DNA from: Emydura subglobosa
Lineage: Eukaryota > Chordata > Testudines > Chelidae
Reading direction: 5' to 3'
Length of the DNA stretch: 64,000 bases
NCBI GenBank assembly: GCA_007922225.1
Contig: ML679973.1
Coordinates: forward strand, 4,218,413-4,282,412
Shown here in pieces: positions 13,601 through 23,430 of the stretch. The notes under the pieces are model-generated. The model made no database searches and was not told the origin of the DNA. It saw only the letters and a list, made by a program, of their open reading frames with translations. The position numbers and the translations under genes were made by a program. The stretch's first letter is position 1. Every line of letters begins with the position of its first letter.

Positions 13601-16600
13601 GTAATATAATTTTACTAAATGTACCAGTATTTTGTAGACACATATCTGCTATAATACATTTCCTTGTCAAAACCTATTGTATTTATTTTCCAGAGTCTTT
13701 CATAGAAGCTGTTTTCTGAAATGCTTTGCAGAAATACAAATTAAACAAGAGGGAGGGAAAAAGTAAATGGCACAGACGAAGGAATTAAGTTTTATATTCA
13801 AATGCTATCTAAAAATGAATGAAAAGACAATGAAATGGAGGGTAGATGTGTCTTATGTTACCTTCTATTATGCTGTTTCTTCAAAAGGAGGGATATATGG
13901 GAGAGGGAAAAGGGGAGAAACTTCTCTCTCAGTCTTTTACCTTTAAGATGATTATAATGAAATCTGTAGGAAGAGCAGAGAGAAAATCAGGAACAAACCA
14001 GGATCTGAGATAGGCCTTCCGAATAAGTTTTAGATCCAAGATTGCTAGCTAGTAATAAAATGGAGAGAAAATAATGATGAAAGAAATCCCTAAGAATACA
14101 AATATTTTCTCAAACTTACAGGATAGTGTAAAGCATTTGCTGTGTGTCAGTAAGTCTCTGTCCCTATCCCCAGTGCTTGCTCTTACCTCACTTTCTCCAG
14201 TAATAACTCCCAATCTGAAATTCAAGATAAGGTCGATGAGAAAGAGTCCATCGGCGACCAGATTGAAAATAAACATCCCATAGAGATTGTCTAGTTCCTC
14301 TCCAAAAGCTAGGCCAATGGGAGTGGTCAAGAGGGTAAGTACACTAACTCCAAACATGAACACAACATAGAATTTCCTGCAATCAAATAGGGAGAAAAAA
14401 AGCAAATTATAATCCAAAACCAGCATAGTTACTCTAGTTGATAGGGACCTAGTGTGGGAGTCAGGAGACATGAGGTCTATTCCTGGTTCTGTAGATGATT
14501 TTGACCAAGTCATTTCCTTTCCCATTCTTTATCTTTTGCTATGTGTTTGCTAAATTATTATTAATATCACCAGACTGGGACTCCATTTATTTGTACTACA
14601 AATTTAGGACTCCACTATGCTGAGAGCATACTATATAGCCTGTGAACCAACAGCAGTGTCCAACCAGACAGCCAGAAACCATGGAGTTGGCTCTTCTGAC
14701 ATTCAAAACCACTCGTCCTCTTAAGGTGAGCAGCAACACTGATTTTATGTGCTTTCAGATTCATCATTGTTCACAGTATGTTTCTACTTAAGAATTTACA
14801 ATTACTGATCAAAAGCGTCTCACACTGGTGAAAGGTTTTAGATTGTATGGTTCTACATGAGGAGCAGTGTAGTTTATGAGGTTTAAATGCATCATAGTGA
14901 TTGCATGAAGAGTGCATATGGAAAACAAAACCAGGAGAGTATGCATGGGCTCCCTTGAAGAGGCTGTGTGGGTGGATGCCGGTGTATATCAGTGTGATCT
15001 TAAGAGCATTCTTCTGTCAGAGGGCAAGGGGCTCCCTGGTATCTAGCAGTGAGTTTCAGCTGGCCTGACCAGCTCAGTGTACCCCAATTCATTATTGTTA
15101 TAATCTGTATCTAAAAGATGGCACATAATATGTCATTGGAAAACTAACAACTAACTGATCATAAATAATTTTGCATGATGTATGTATGGTCAACCCACAA
15201 AGGCTTATACAGATATGCTCCAATTATAACTAAAATGTGTTTAAACCAGGCATGTCAGGGGGATAAACAGGTTTTTTTCAGAAAAAGGAAAGGCCAACAC
15301 CTCAAATCAGGTTTGGCCAAATTCAATGGGATATTCATTTGTATCAGAGGTTGCAGGAAGAGATCATTTGCATTATAAAAATCACCAACAGCCCACATCA
15401 GCTTATTATAAGCTACTTTTGGCTTGTGTGGCATTGGGTGGCTGTTTTCAGGCAATTATGGTCTGTGGGTTTTCCACTTGTCTGTGAAGTTGACTTTCCT
15501 TTCTCTTGAACAGTACCTCACTGTGTTTTTTGCCTCAAATCCTGCCCAGCATCAAGACATTTTGCCTCAAATGCCACCTGGCAGCATGATGCAAATCCCC
15601 ACCTAGCATCATGATGCCCAAATGCAACCCTCAACACCTACTTTTTGGGGACAATTTTTGCAGGTTTTTTGGGTCTATCAAACTTGTTTTGGGGCAGTTT
15701 CCTGGCATATTTTGTACCCTTGAGAGAAAACTTTATCTTTAAGGAACTTTATCTGGGGCTACATTTCAGCAAAATACATTTCAAAGGTTTACTGGACTAT
15801 AAAGAGAGGGGCAAAGAACCCCTAAGTTATCCTTTCACCCGAGGAGACAAGGAAAACCAATCTTTTGGACAGTGGGGATCCTGACTAAAATCTAGTCAAC
15901 TATTGCTGGAAAAGGAAGTGTGTTCAAGGTAGTTTCCTCACCAAAGACTGTAACTTATTAAGTTAGGTCTTAGCCATTAGAAAGTATATTTTTACTTGTT
16001 TGTTTGTAACCCTTCTTTTATCCCTTTGAGTCAAACTTACTTAAACCCTATTGTTGTTTGAATTAACCTTGTTTTGCTTTCCATCTAAATCAACCCAGTG
16101 TTTTGACTGAACGGAGGTGACTCTTAACGCCAGTCAAGGTAACGCCGCTGTTTCTGTCTGTAAAGGCGCAGCGAATTTAGCCTCTTCTGTGAAGGTACAG
16201 TGACATGAGCTGTGCGGTGCAGAGAGCCATCTCTGCAGAGCTCAGGGGCTGCACTGATGGTTACCTGCTAAGCCAGGTTTGGGCTGGGAGAGCCCTGAGC
16301 CGTTGACCGGCAAGACAGCTGAGCTGGTGGGTCAGGGAGTTGTCACACAGCTTCGGGGCAGCCACGCTCCCACTTGCGGAAGCGGAGAGAGGTAACACGC
16401 TGCCTGGCAGCTGTGGGTAGCCCCAGCAGCTTGTCTCCTCCTCACCCACGGCTACCAGAACAAGCTGCGGGGGCAGAGGCAGGGAAGAGAGGCCCAGACC
16501 TGGGAAGAGGCCGCAGAGCCTCTCTGCGGTAGTGAGATGGGTCTGTAGTAACGGGGCCGATGGCTCAGCCGCAGGCCCGCCCCTCCCGTGGCCTCAGCAC

Positions 16601-16752
16601 CTGAAGGGGCTGTAAGGGTGGATCACGCAGTAGGGGGCACGCGCCACCCGCCACTGCTCCCGCCTCAGGGCGGCCGCGCTGCCAAACACGAACACGGTGA
16701 AACGCGTCTCCTCGGGGGCCAGCAGCCGGGCCCAGCGGCCTCGCCACGCCAT
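7481..16752 (-). CDS. HCN-like voltage-gated cation channel, 5' seven exons (3' end outside window)
   Basis: Seven exons on the minus strand join in frame with GT/AG borders and no stop: 16601-16752, 14187-14376, 13941-14048, 12892-12975, 9890-10051, 8774-8867, 7481-7608 (306 residues). The order is that of an HCN channel: the HCN N-terminal domain (FGS, then VIHPYSPFR against human IIHPYSDFR), S1-S2 with LIDLILNFR (HCN LLDLIMNFR), S3 with YLRSWFVPDF (HCN YLKSWFVVDF), an Arg/Lys-every-third S4 ending KRYIEEW, S5 with VVHWNACIQF, a pore with SHMLSIGYG, and S6. By family knowledge it is a plasma-membrane, tetrameric, hyperpolarization-gated channel. The start ATG at 16752 gives a very short N-terminus. 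The C-linker and cyclic-nucleotide-binding exons were not found down to base 1. It is divergent from HCN1-4 and closest in spirit to the fish HCN-like (HCNL) lineage; the exact orthology is inference. Confidence 0.88.
7900..8170 (-). mobile_element. CR1-like 3' fragment, antisense
   Basis: TAAGAATTGCCATACTGGAT and the following block through AACATCTAATCCATCTTTGA are a known CR1 3' variant on the minus strand; the same opening occurs near 18725. Confidence 0.6.
8774..8867 (-). CDS. HCN-like exon 6 (pore helix and GYG filter)
   Basis: 31 codons plus one base, residues 233-263. The pore helix reads YSFSVFRALSHMLSIGYGS, against HCN YSYALFKAMSHMLCIGYGA. The GYG is residues 255-257; the Cys before the filter in classical HCNs is Ser253 here. 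Acceptor tattag|AAT, donor ACAG|gtaaca. Confidence 0.92.
9890..10051 (-). CDS. HCN-like exon 5 (S5 and outer pore turret)
   Basis: 54 codons, residues 179-232. S5 contains LYMVVHWNACIQF (HCN MLLLCHWDGCLQF), followed by FPVNSWVYQQNLT (HCN FPPDCWVSLNEMV). Phase 0 at both ends; acceptor ctttag|TTA, donor ACA|gtaagt. NLT is a potential N-glycosylation site near the pore, but it is displaced relative to the conserved HCN glycosylation site. Confidence 0.9.
10690..11430 (+). mobile_element. LTR-like element in the S4-S5 intron of the HCN-like gene
   Basis: It ends with AATAAA (near 11292) followed by ACTAAAGGATTGGCTGGTAG, like the R-U5 part of a solo LTR, and contains the short repeat-style GGACATAAAAGGCAGC box (about 11030). 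No open reading frame. Limits are approximate. Confidence 0.5.
11430..12530. other. Intron sequence without recognised feature
   Basis: Part of the S4-S5 intron of the HCN-like gene. Minus-strand frames at 11454-11723 and 12338-12562 are open but unrelated to known families. Confidence 0.45.
12532..12745. repeat. Large palindrome of two inverted Penelope-type terminal repeats
   Basis: GAGTTCTGTGGCACTTTAAA at about 12533 is mirrored by its near reverse complement at about 12670, giving arms of roughly 75 bases around a short centre (GATGCGCGAAG). It is followed by ACTAACATGGCTACCCCTCT, also found near the 52.9-kb Penelope-like element. No protein-coding core remains. Confidence 0.75.
12892..12975 (-). 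CDS. HCN-like exon 4 (S4 voltage sensor)
   Basis: 28 codons, residues 151-178. Arg/Lys recur every third residue: R159, K162, R165, R168, R171, followed by YIEEWDQ (HCN RYIHQWEE). Two outer basic positions of classical HCN S4 are Leu156 and Gln153 here, and the S3-S4 linker is short. Acceptor tgcag|GTG, donor CAG|gtcagt. Confidence 0.88.
13941..14048 (-). CDS. HCN-like exon 3 (S2-S3 loop and S3)
   Basis: 36 codons, residues 115-150. Contains ILDLKLIRKAYLRSWFVPDF, close to the HCN S2-S3 loop and S3. Phase 0 at both ends; acceptor actag|C, donor AAG|gtaaaag. The preceding intron is only 138 bases. Confidence 0.9.
14187..14376 (-). CDS. HCN-like exon 2 (S1-S2)
   Basis: Codes residues 51-114. 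S1 is roughly residues 54-76 (hydrophobic, with TTPIGLAFG at its outer end, compare HCN IIPVGITFF). S2 ends in the diagnostic FLIDLILNFRLG. The acceptor is ttgcag|G and the donor GAG|gtaaga, and the phase joins exon 1 and exon 3. Confidence 0.9.
14430..14540 (+). mobile_element. MIR/CORE-SINE fragment
   Basis: GGGAGTCAGGAGACATGAGG and CCTGGTTCTG, then GACCAAGTCATTTCCTTTCC, follow the MIR core order. It lies in the first intron of the HCN-like gene. Confidence 0.55.
15650..16140 (+). mobile_element. LTR-like element, family A
   Basis: Shares ACATTTCAAAGGTTTACTGG and CTAAGTTATCCTT, plus the later GTTAAGTTAG-like and TTTGTTTGTAACC blocks, with the element at 59.1 kb, so the two are copies of one family. 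Non-coding, ending in ACCCAGTGTTTTGACTGAAC. Confidence 0.6.
16601..16752 (-). CDS. HCN-like exon 1 (HCN domain)
   Basis: Codes residues 1-50 plus two bases of codon 51. It contains RFTVFVFGS and VIHPYSPF, which align to the HCN-domain segment just before S1 in HCN1-4 (KFSLRMFGS, IIHPYSDF). The start ATG is preceded by CCCC and followed by G, a fair Kozak context, and no in-frame upstream ATG was seen nearby. The donor is AG|gtgctg. The N-terminus is far shorter than in classical HCNs. The exon lies inside the CpG island shared with COX17. Confidence 0.85.
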
Positions 16753-16995
16753 GGGGGCTCCTGCCCGGCCGGCCCCGGCGGGGAACGGACACAGGGAGGG
16801 CGGCGAAACAGGGACGACACAGCCAGGTGCGATGAGGGGAAAGTAATGGTGGGGGGAGGGGAAGGATAGGCACCAGGGGAGGGGTCAGTGGGGAGGCAGG
16901 AATGGGGGAGGGGTCAGCGGGCGCTGAGGCGTAGATACGAGTCATTGAGGGAGACGCGCGCGGGTGTCTAGGCTCGCCCGGGGGAAGGCGGAAGA

Positions 16996-17017
16996 ACTAC
17001 ATTTCCCGGCGTGCTCC
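16996..17017 (+). promoter_or_regulatory. ZNF143/STAF-like site
   Basis: ACTACATTTCCCGGCGTGC resembles the ACTACAATTCCCAGCATGC motif common in bidirectional CpG-island promoters. It lies between the two divergent start codons. Assigned by motif only. Confidence 0.55.
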
Positions 17018-17074
17018 GAGCTGGGCGCGCCGGCGCCGTAGGTGTCGAATCACGGGAGGCCGCCGGCTCGGCGG

Positions 17075-17085
17075 GCGCATGCGCA
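17075..17085. promoter_or_regulatory. NRF1-like palindrome with adjacent inverted CCAAT box
   Basis: GCGCATGCGCA matches the NRF1 palindromic core, and it is followed at once by ATTGG (17085-17089), an inverted CCAAT box. NRF1 drives many nuclear-encoded respiratory-chain genes, consistent with COX17 downstream. Assigned by motif only. Confidence 0.65.
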
Positions 17086-17108
17086 TTGGCCGTAAGTGCG
17101 CGGGCCAG

Positions 17109-17299
17109 GTAGGAGAGGCGGCGGGCGAGGGTGGTTGTTGCGCATGTGAGTTGGGGGAGGGGGCGGGTCTGTCTGTGCTGCCGGAGAGCCTCCCCCCCCT
17201 CCCCCCCCGTGTGGGGTCCCGCGCGGGGAGGGGGCGGGGCACCGGCCCCGTCGGGTGGCGCGCGGGCCGGCCCTCACCGGCCTCTCGTTGTGTCCGCAG
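17109..17299 (+). other. COX17: Possible 5'UTR intron of COX17
   Basis: A donor-like CCAG|gtagga at 17109 and an acceptor-like tgtccgcag ending at 17299 flank 191 GC-rich bases just upstream of the start codon. Splice-site appearance only. Confidence 0.35.
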
Positions 17300-17321
17300 G
17301 GATCGTGGGCAGCCGCCGGAG

Positions 17322-17434
17322 ATGTCGAGCCTGGCGTCCGCCAGCTGCGAGCCCCCGGGCCCCGAGCCGCCGGAGAAGAAGCCGCTGAAGGCCTGCTGCG
17401 CCTGCCCCGAGACCAAGAAGGCTCGGGATGCCTG
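17322..17434 (+). CDS. COX17: COX17 coding exon 1
   Basis: 37 codons plus two bases. Includes the [19 protein letters not shown] block with the copper-binding cysteines. The donor is CCTG|gtaact. A possible 5'UTR intron precedes it (see the separate entry). Confidence 0.96.
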
Positions 17435-20400
17435 GTAACTGACCGGCCCGGGGCCCCGGGGACGGGAGTCCTGCCGCCAGCGCCTGTGGCGCAGCTCAGG
17501 CCGGGCCTGGTGAGGGCGCAGGCCGCAGCCTGTGGTGCCGCCTCCCTCCCTGCGGCCGCCCGACAGGAGGCTTTCCGCTGGCTGTGGTTAATCCCCCGTG
17601 GGAGCCGGTGGAGGGGTCTTCGTCCGGAGACGGATTCTCCCATCAACCCGGCTGCGTCTGCCCCAGGGGTTAGGCCGCCTGAACTGCAGCGCTCGGAGGT
17701 GTGGGTTGCTCACACCCTTGAGCGACACAGCTGGGCTGGTCCAAGGTCTAGTCCACACTAGCCCTTATGTCGGCAAAACTCTTGTCGCTCGGGCGTGAAA
17801 AAAAGACACACACCCACAGCCCGAGCGACAAACTTCGGTGGCATAAGCGCTTGTGTGGTTTTGTTACGTCGGCTGGAGAGCTCTCTCCCACAAGCATCCG
17901 CAAACGCTTATGCTGGCAAAACGTCTGTCGCTTAGGTGTGGTTTTTGTTTTCCCCACCTATGATCAACAAATGCTTTGCCGGCGTAAGTGCTAGTGGAGA
18001 CAAGGCCTTAATGTGAAGTGTAGTCCAGGGCTGTTGTGTCAACAGAAGCCCTCTTCTTTCAGCATGGTGGGGCTAAAGGGGGTTTTGTCAGCATAGCTAT
18101 GTCACAAGGGTATGTGTCTTTTTCCCCCATAATCCCCCCAGTACTCCTGAGTTACATATCTGTCCATATAAATCAGTGGTGCTCAACCTTTCCAGACTAC
18201 TGTGCCCCTTTCAGGAGTCTGATTTGTCTTGCGTATCCCCAAGTTTCACCTCACTTAAAAATGACTTGCATACAAAATCAGACATAAAAATACCAAAAGT
18301 GTCACAGCCCATTATTGCTGAAAAATTGCTTACTTTCTCATTTTTACCATATAATTATAAAATCAATTGGAATATAAATATTGTACTTACATTTCAGTGT
18401 ATAGTATATAGAGCAGTATAAACAAGTCATTGTCTGTATGAAATTTTAGTTTGTACTGACTTCACTAATGCTTTTCATGTAGCCTGTTGTAAAACTAGGA
18501 ACATATCTAGATGATTTGATATGCCCCTTGGAAGACCTCTGCCTGCCCCCAGAGGCACACATATCCCTGGTTGAGAACCATTGATATAAGTTTTAAGTGT
18601 AGCCCAAGCTTCAGGTTGGTTCCCAGTGGACAGATGACCTCATACCAAATCACCATCTCACTAGTCAGTTCCCCCTCTCAGCAGTCTGCATGTAGGCCAG
18701 TAACTGAATAGGGCATGGAAATAGAGCCTTGTAAGAATGGCCATACCGGATCAGATCAATGGATTATCTAGGCCAGTCATCCAACAGTTGCTGGTGCCAG
18801 TTGGTTCAGAGGGAATGAAGGGTAATTATTGAGTGATCCAGCCTTCTAATCCCTAGAAATGCTCCTAGGATACAGCTAAGGAGAAGTGGTGCTTGGGGAG
18901 CTTTGTAAGTCATTGCCTTTATTGCCTCTGCTTTGCAAATAGGGGATTTCAGTTGCCAGAACTCTGTCTGGAACTTTTCATCATTTTAATTATACATTAG
19001 TCCAGTCCCTCAAAAACAAATAACACACTCCCTGTAGATGATATTTTAATTCCTAGGGGGTCATCTGCCTTTTTCTGGCAGTGATTACTTACTGTTTGGG
19101 GTTTGTTTTGGCAGCCTCACCAATTGGTACAAATGATACAAGATCTCTTTAAATGGTCAGGAAACTAGTCCAATGTGTTGATGTTTAAAATTCCAGCACC
19201 AGTGGTGGTGCAAAAATAGCTCTCCAGAAAAAGGTAGTGTGTGTTCAGGTCTATGGGATCTAATCATTACTTTTTTTTTTTCTTACATATTGTTTTACTC
19301 TGATTATAAATTAGCTTTCTGCCTTTTGAGATACTCCATCCAAATAAATATCTTATGGGGGAGGGAGTTTCAGAGAGCAAAGCTGAAAGGCCCAATCTGT
19401 TAAGCATTTTTTAGTTTTCATGTATCACAATCATCAGAAATTCATAGTGGGGTGAGGGCAGGGGGAGTGACTTGTTAGGTCAAATTTAGCTCATCTTCTC
19501 AGCTGGCACAGAGTGCACCCTGTAGTATGTTTTGCTCTTTCTAGTTTTAAATGACTCAGAGGCTGAGTGAGACTTGCTCTACTTCCCATGAGAGAATAAT
19601 CCATGGTCTAAAAGATCACACCGATAAAGGACTCTTCCTGATATGCATCCTAATTTTTCTTAACTCGGTTTTATCCCATTATTTACCCCTTTGAACTTCT
19701 CTACACATTTCCTTTTTTCCCTCAATATTTTCACTTGTCAATTACTTGTAGATGACTTGCACTGTCTCCTTTCTGTCAGCCTCATAGCACTCCCTCTTGG
19801 GATCTAATATACTGAGAGTTTTGAGACACTGCAAGTACACAAGACAAGGAAGTGTGTGTTTGAGTGGGGATATTAAATGGATATATCAAATTAAAAATCA
19901 CACATCCATCTGAAAATTGTTTTCCTACTGTCATTACAAGTAACGGAGAGGGATACTTGTCCATGTTATGTTTTATATATGCCTATGATAACACTTCCTG
20001 TATTGTCAGTTTCCCTATAGTTGTTTTCTGTCTTCTACAGTGTACATTTCACTGCACTTTCTATATCATCAGTTTCTCTTTTGCTTCTGGGTTTTGCACA
20101 CAAAAAGTCAGAGAAAACACTTTATAATTTTTAGTTTTTAAACACCATAATTGGTAAGTGGTTTCAGGGACTGGTGTAGTGTCAGAAACTATTAACTTTT
20201 TAAAAGCTAATAATTTTTTTTAAAAGCGTCTCTCTACATATTCTTATGACCCACGCAGCGCTCTCTTTGCTTCAGACTTTAAAGACTTTTAATACAAGTT
20301 AAATCCTAATTTGTAAAGCTTTGATTACAATTTGTCTGCAAACTTGTAGAGTAGAAATAATGTTTAGCATCTAATAATGAACCTTGGCCTCACTGGGGAA

Positions 20401-22071
20401 GTTTAATCTTGCTAAATGGTGTTCTTCCCCTTTAAAGGTCAGAGAATAGCAACAATAATTAGATGGGGGGTTAAAAATAATATATACACAATTTGTAATG
20501 TCTTTAATTGATACGAATAGCAACTCAGATTGCAGTAGAATTTCAGAAACCAATTTACTTTTCATAATTTAATCTGCTTATATTTTAACATTTTTTTGAG
20601 TTTACAGTAGTGCAGTAGATATCTAATGGTCCATGGAGAGCCTGCTGATCGCATGGTTCTGGTTGCTTCTCCTTTGGGATTAGGACTCTCTCGGTTTGCA
20701 AATCAGCAAGCACACATTGGCTCTTAAATAATTAATAACCATCTATGATTGCAAAATGTAAACGCCACACAGGAGACAAGAATTATTTAAGGTGATACAA
20801 AGTGGTATACATTGCTACTTGTTTTTCTGTCTTATGCAATTAAAATTAAAATAAGGACAATGTAGGCTAAACATCAGGATAACTTCCTGAGTGTGGGGCA
20901 TGGTAGTCCATGTAATACTTCCTCAAGGGATAGGGCAGATGCTCCTTAACATTGGACATTTTAAAACTAGGCTACTTTACACAAGAGGTAACTATCCAGT
21001 AATACTAACTTCCACTAGATATTCTTGAGGATAAATTCTTAGGATTTGAAAAATGATTAGACACTAATGTAGATAATGAGAACATTCACTATTACATTAG
21101 ACAGGATAAAAAGTTTTTGTTTTGTAAAATGGATATAAAATCTATTGCTTCAGCACATAACCCAGTGACTAACTGAAGGAATTTAAGGAGAAATTTAAGG
21201 GTTATTCCATAATTGTCCCCTAAGGAGTATCTTTCTCCTTCTGAATTATTTGATACTGGCTACAGACAGAGACAGAATCCTGGATTGAATGAAGCCGTAT
21301 GGGAAGTCCCATGTTATACTTGGCCATAGTAGAGAAGGGCCTGATATATGAAGTTCATTTCTGAACTTTCCCATAATTTTTAGGCCTGGTGTCCTCTTTA
21401 GATAAAGCACTGTTTTCACTGTAGGGCATAATTCTGCCCTGGACAAGAATAGAGGAGACAGAATCTCAATGACTTAATAGGGTTCTTCCATTTCCAAATC
21501 CTTTAATTTGAAAAGGCTTTAGGGAAATGGCAGTAATCTTAACTGAGGTAAGCCTGTGGCTTCACTGCCATGCAGTAGGCTGGGAGACAGTCCATATCTT
21601 TACTAGGTGCCATCTCATTTCTACATGCAACAACTAGATGAGGATAACCTTGCTGAAGTAAGCCAGTTAATTCTCTCTGAGTTAAACTGTACAGCAAATG
21701 AATTTGAAACTACTGCCTTTTTTAATTTATTTTTATTTTAAATATTTAAAAACAAGCCGGGAAAGTCAAACAAAAAAAAAAACAGCTAAGTTTAAGGGCC
21801 GCCTTATATTAAATCAAATTGTTTCTTTCATGTAAGAGATGTTATGGCCTGCTTACTATGAAATCCCTTATACAATTTCTTCCCTTCGTGGACCCTTCAC
21901 CTGCAAGACTCCCTTGGTCCTGCAGATCCGAGTATTACATGGTGTCAATTTTGCTAATTAACCAGGGAAATCTCATTGCCTTTCAGCATCATTGAGAAAG
22001 GGGAGGAGCACTGTGGGCCCCTTATTGAGGCTCACAAGGAGTGCATGCGAGCGCTGGGGTTTAAACTATGA
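17322..22071 (+). CDS. COX17: COX17 copper chaperone for cytochrome c oxidase
   Basis: Two coding exons, 17322-17434 and 21987-22071, join through a split Cys codon (TG|C) to give 65 residues (human 63). The N-terminus is Ser/Pro-rich, then [20 protein letters not shown] carries the copper-binding Cys pair (C25, C26). The twin CX9C helices are C28/C38 and C47/C57, and the end is RALGFKL. COX17 is imported into the mitochondrial intermembrane space, oxidatively folded, and passes copper(I) to SCO1 and COX11 for cytochrome c oxidase. The start was chosen by family alignment and Kozak context (GGAGATGT). It is head to head with the HCN-like gene and upstream of POPDC2. Confidence 0.97.
17747..18010. 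mobile_element. Palindromic MITE in COX17 intron 1
   Basis: Starts GTCTAGTCCACACTAGCCCT and ends CTAGTGGAGACAAGGCCTTA, with imperfect inverted arms and internal complementary pieces (TCGCTCGGGC / GCCCGAGCGA). Related elements lie at 22480-23060 and 48880-49110. Confidence 0.7.
18166..18591. mobile_element. Non-autonomous hAT-type element with target duplication
   Basis: Terminal inverted repeats CAGTGGTGCTCAACC (18174-18188) and GGTTGAGAACCATTG (18569-18583) are flanked by ATATAAAT and ATATAAGT, an 8-bp duplication with one change, as expected for hAT elements. No transposase. Confidence 0.8.
18720..18900 (-). mobile_element. CR1-like fragment
   Basis: GTAAGAATGGCCATACCGGA and TCAGAGGGAATGAAGGGTAA are hallmarks of the same CR1 3' variant as at 7.9 kb. 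Confidence 0.6.
21987..22071 (+). CDS. COX17: COX17 coding exon 2
   Basis: Acceptor tttcag|C; codes [20 protein letters not shown] and the tail to the TGA at 22069-22071. Human has His where Pro49 stands here. A strong donor, ATG|gtgagt, follows at 22101, so the exon probably runs to 22100 and the rest of the 3'UTR is in a third exon. Confidence 0.96.
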
Positions 22072-22479
22072 GTGAGATGAGACACCGGACTGTATGTATG
22101 GTGAGTATAGACTGCCGGACCACACTCATCACTTGGTCTCTGCCTCCGCAGTGGCACTGAGAACTCAGTAGGTGTCACTAGTAGGCATGGACTACCAGCA
22201 CACCACCTCCTTTAGGTGTGAAGGGTGGTACCTTAGAAGAAGAGAAGGGAAGTATCTGCTGCTGTCCTCAGCGGCTAAAGAGTAACTGTTGCTGGCCTCT
22301 TAGAGGTTTTGCAGTGATGAAAGGACTCCTGGGAGTCTGCGTCTATGTTAGGTAATTCAACAATGACAGAGCACAATCTGGCCCTTATGAACAGCTGTGC
22401 TGTAATGGATTTGGAGAGGATTATAAACAGAGAGCTTGAGAGGGTATGAAATGATTAAAAATGACAGTGCCTTCTTTAA

Positions 22480-23060
22480 ATATGTAAGTGCCCCCCTACA
22501 CCGACATAACTCCACCTCCACTACAGACTTGAGGCTTATGTCGATGTTGTTAGGGTAACACAGTGTCTGTGTAAACACTGCATCCCTTACATTGGCTGTT
22601 GCCTGTCTTGTCAATTTCACAGCAGGAGATTGCTCCCAGCTGGGAGCCAGGGAGAAAAGCCCAGGTGGCTTGGGATCCCTGGGAGCCATGAAATTGACAA
22701 GGCTGCCCAGTGAGTGTGGGGGAGAGGACGGAGGGAGGGAGGGCAAGAAGCACCAGGTGGTTTCTCCCAGTAGGGGATGGGGAGGGGAGAAGCCCCAGGT
22801 GGCTTCCTCTGGCTCCCAAGAGGAATGGGGAGCAGAACGGGGGGGAGCATAGCCCACCAGGAGGAGCTGGTGGGATAGCCAGTGGAGATCGGGATCTCTG
22901 CTCCTCACACAGCCCCTCTTGGATTGGTGGAAGTGCTCCTGGTGAGGACACGAACCACTGACCCGAGGAGGGTAGTATGGACATGAACCACTGCAGTAAT
23001 TACTGTAAGTCGGCCTGATACAGGTTGACTTACATTTCTAGTGTAGACATACTCTTAAAT
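22480..23060. mobile_element. MITE with long GC-rich centre, COX17 intron 2
   Basis: Opens CCCCCCTACACCGACATAAC and closes AGTGTAGACATACTC, the family ends seen at 17.7 and 48.9 kb. The centre carries a self-complementary pair (TTGTCAATTTC / GAAATTGACAA) and repeated CCAGGTGG blocks. Open frames here come from base composition, not coding. Confidence 0.6.
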
Positions 23061-23216
23061 TTGCTACAACAGAGAAACTCTAGAAGTAACTGTCACTAGT
23101 GTGATCTTCAAATTGCTGCATACAGTGACCTCAGTGGTTGGAGGCTATTGAACTGTTGTTGGTGAAGTCCAGTAGAAGTCTTGTCTCTTCTTTGAATTTT
23201 TTTCTTCCTCTCTTAG

Positions 23217-23430
23217 GTGATTTGCTGTGGGATGACTGGTTTCTCACGTGGCTGAACAATATTAAGTTATTTCTGCAAGCTACTTCAAAGAACAAACTTA
23301 TGAGGAATCTATGTATAAAAGGAATTTCTAACTAAATACGTATAATGCCTCTGTGGCATCTCCATTATCTGATCTTGACTCGATGATATAGATATATTTT
23401 CCTCTTAATAAAGGATTTTAAAATGCTCAT
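23217..23430 (+). other. COX17: COX17 3'UTR-only exon 3 with polyadenylation signal (proposed)
   Basis: A long pyrimidine tract ends in tcttag at 23216. About 190 bases later AATAAA occurs (23407-23412). Human COX17 has, as I recall, a third exon that is entirely untranslated, so this fits. The right end is approximate. Confidence 0.6.

Larger units (their letters stand above)
16550..17560. promoter_or_regulatory. CpG-island bidirectional promoter, HCN-like gene / COX17
   Basis: A GC-rich, CpG-dense block holds the first coding exons of the two divergent genes, whose start codons are 570 bases apart (16752 minus, 17322 plus). No TATA box is evident. A nuclear respiratory factor 1-like site and a ZNF143-like site lie between them. 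This suits a ubiquitously expressed mitochondrial-assembly gene; whether the channel gene uses the same start region is inference. Confidence 0.8.
17435..21986 (+). other. COX17: COX17 intron 1
   Basis: About 4.5 kb. It holds a palindromic MITE (17747-18010), a hAT-like element (18174-18583) and a CR1-like fragment (about 18720-18900). Beyond those it is AT-rich single-copy-looking DNA in which I see no exon or RNA gene. Confidence 0.7.

Noticed and set aside
16997..17761. Long open frames on both strands in the CpG island (139, 198, 168 codons)
   Set aside because: They follow GC composition (Pro/Arg/Gly/Ala-rich) and overlap the true COX17 and HCN-like first exons in other frames.
22357..22984. 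183- and 144-codon minus-strand frames
   Set aside because: They lie in the repetitive, Pro/Ser-rich centre of a MITE and have no family match.
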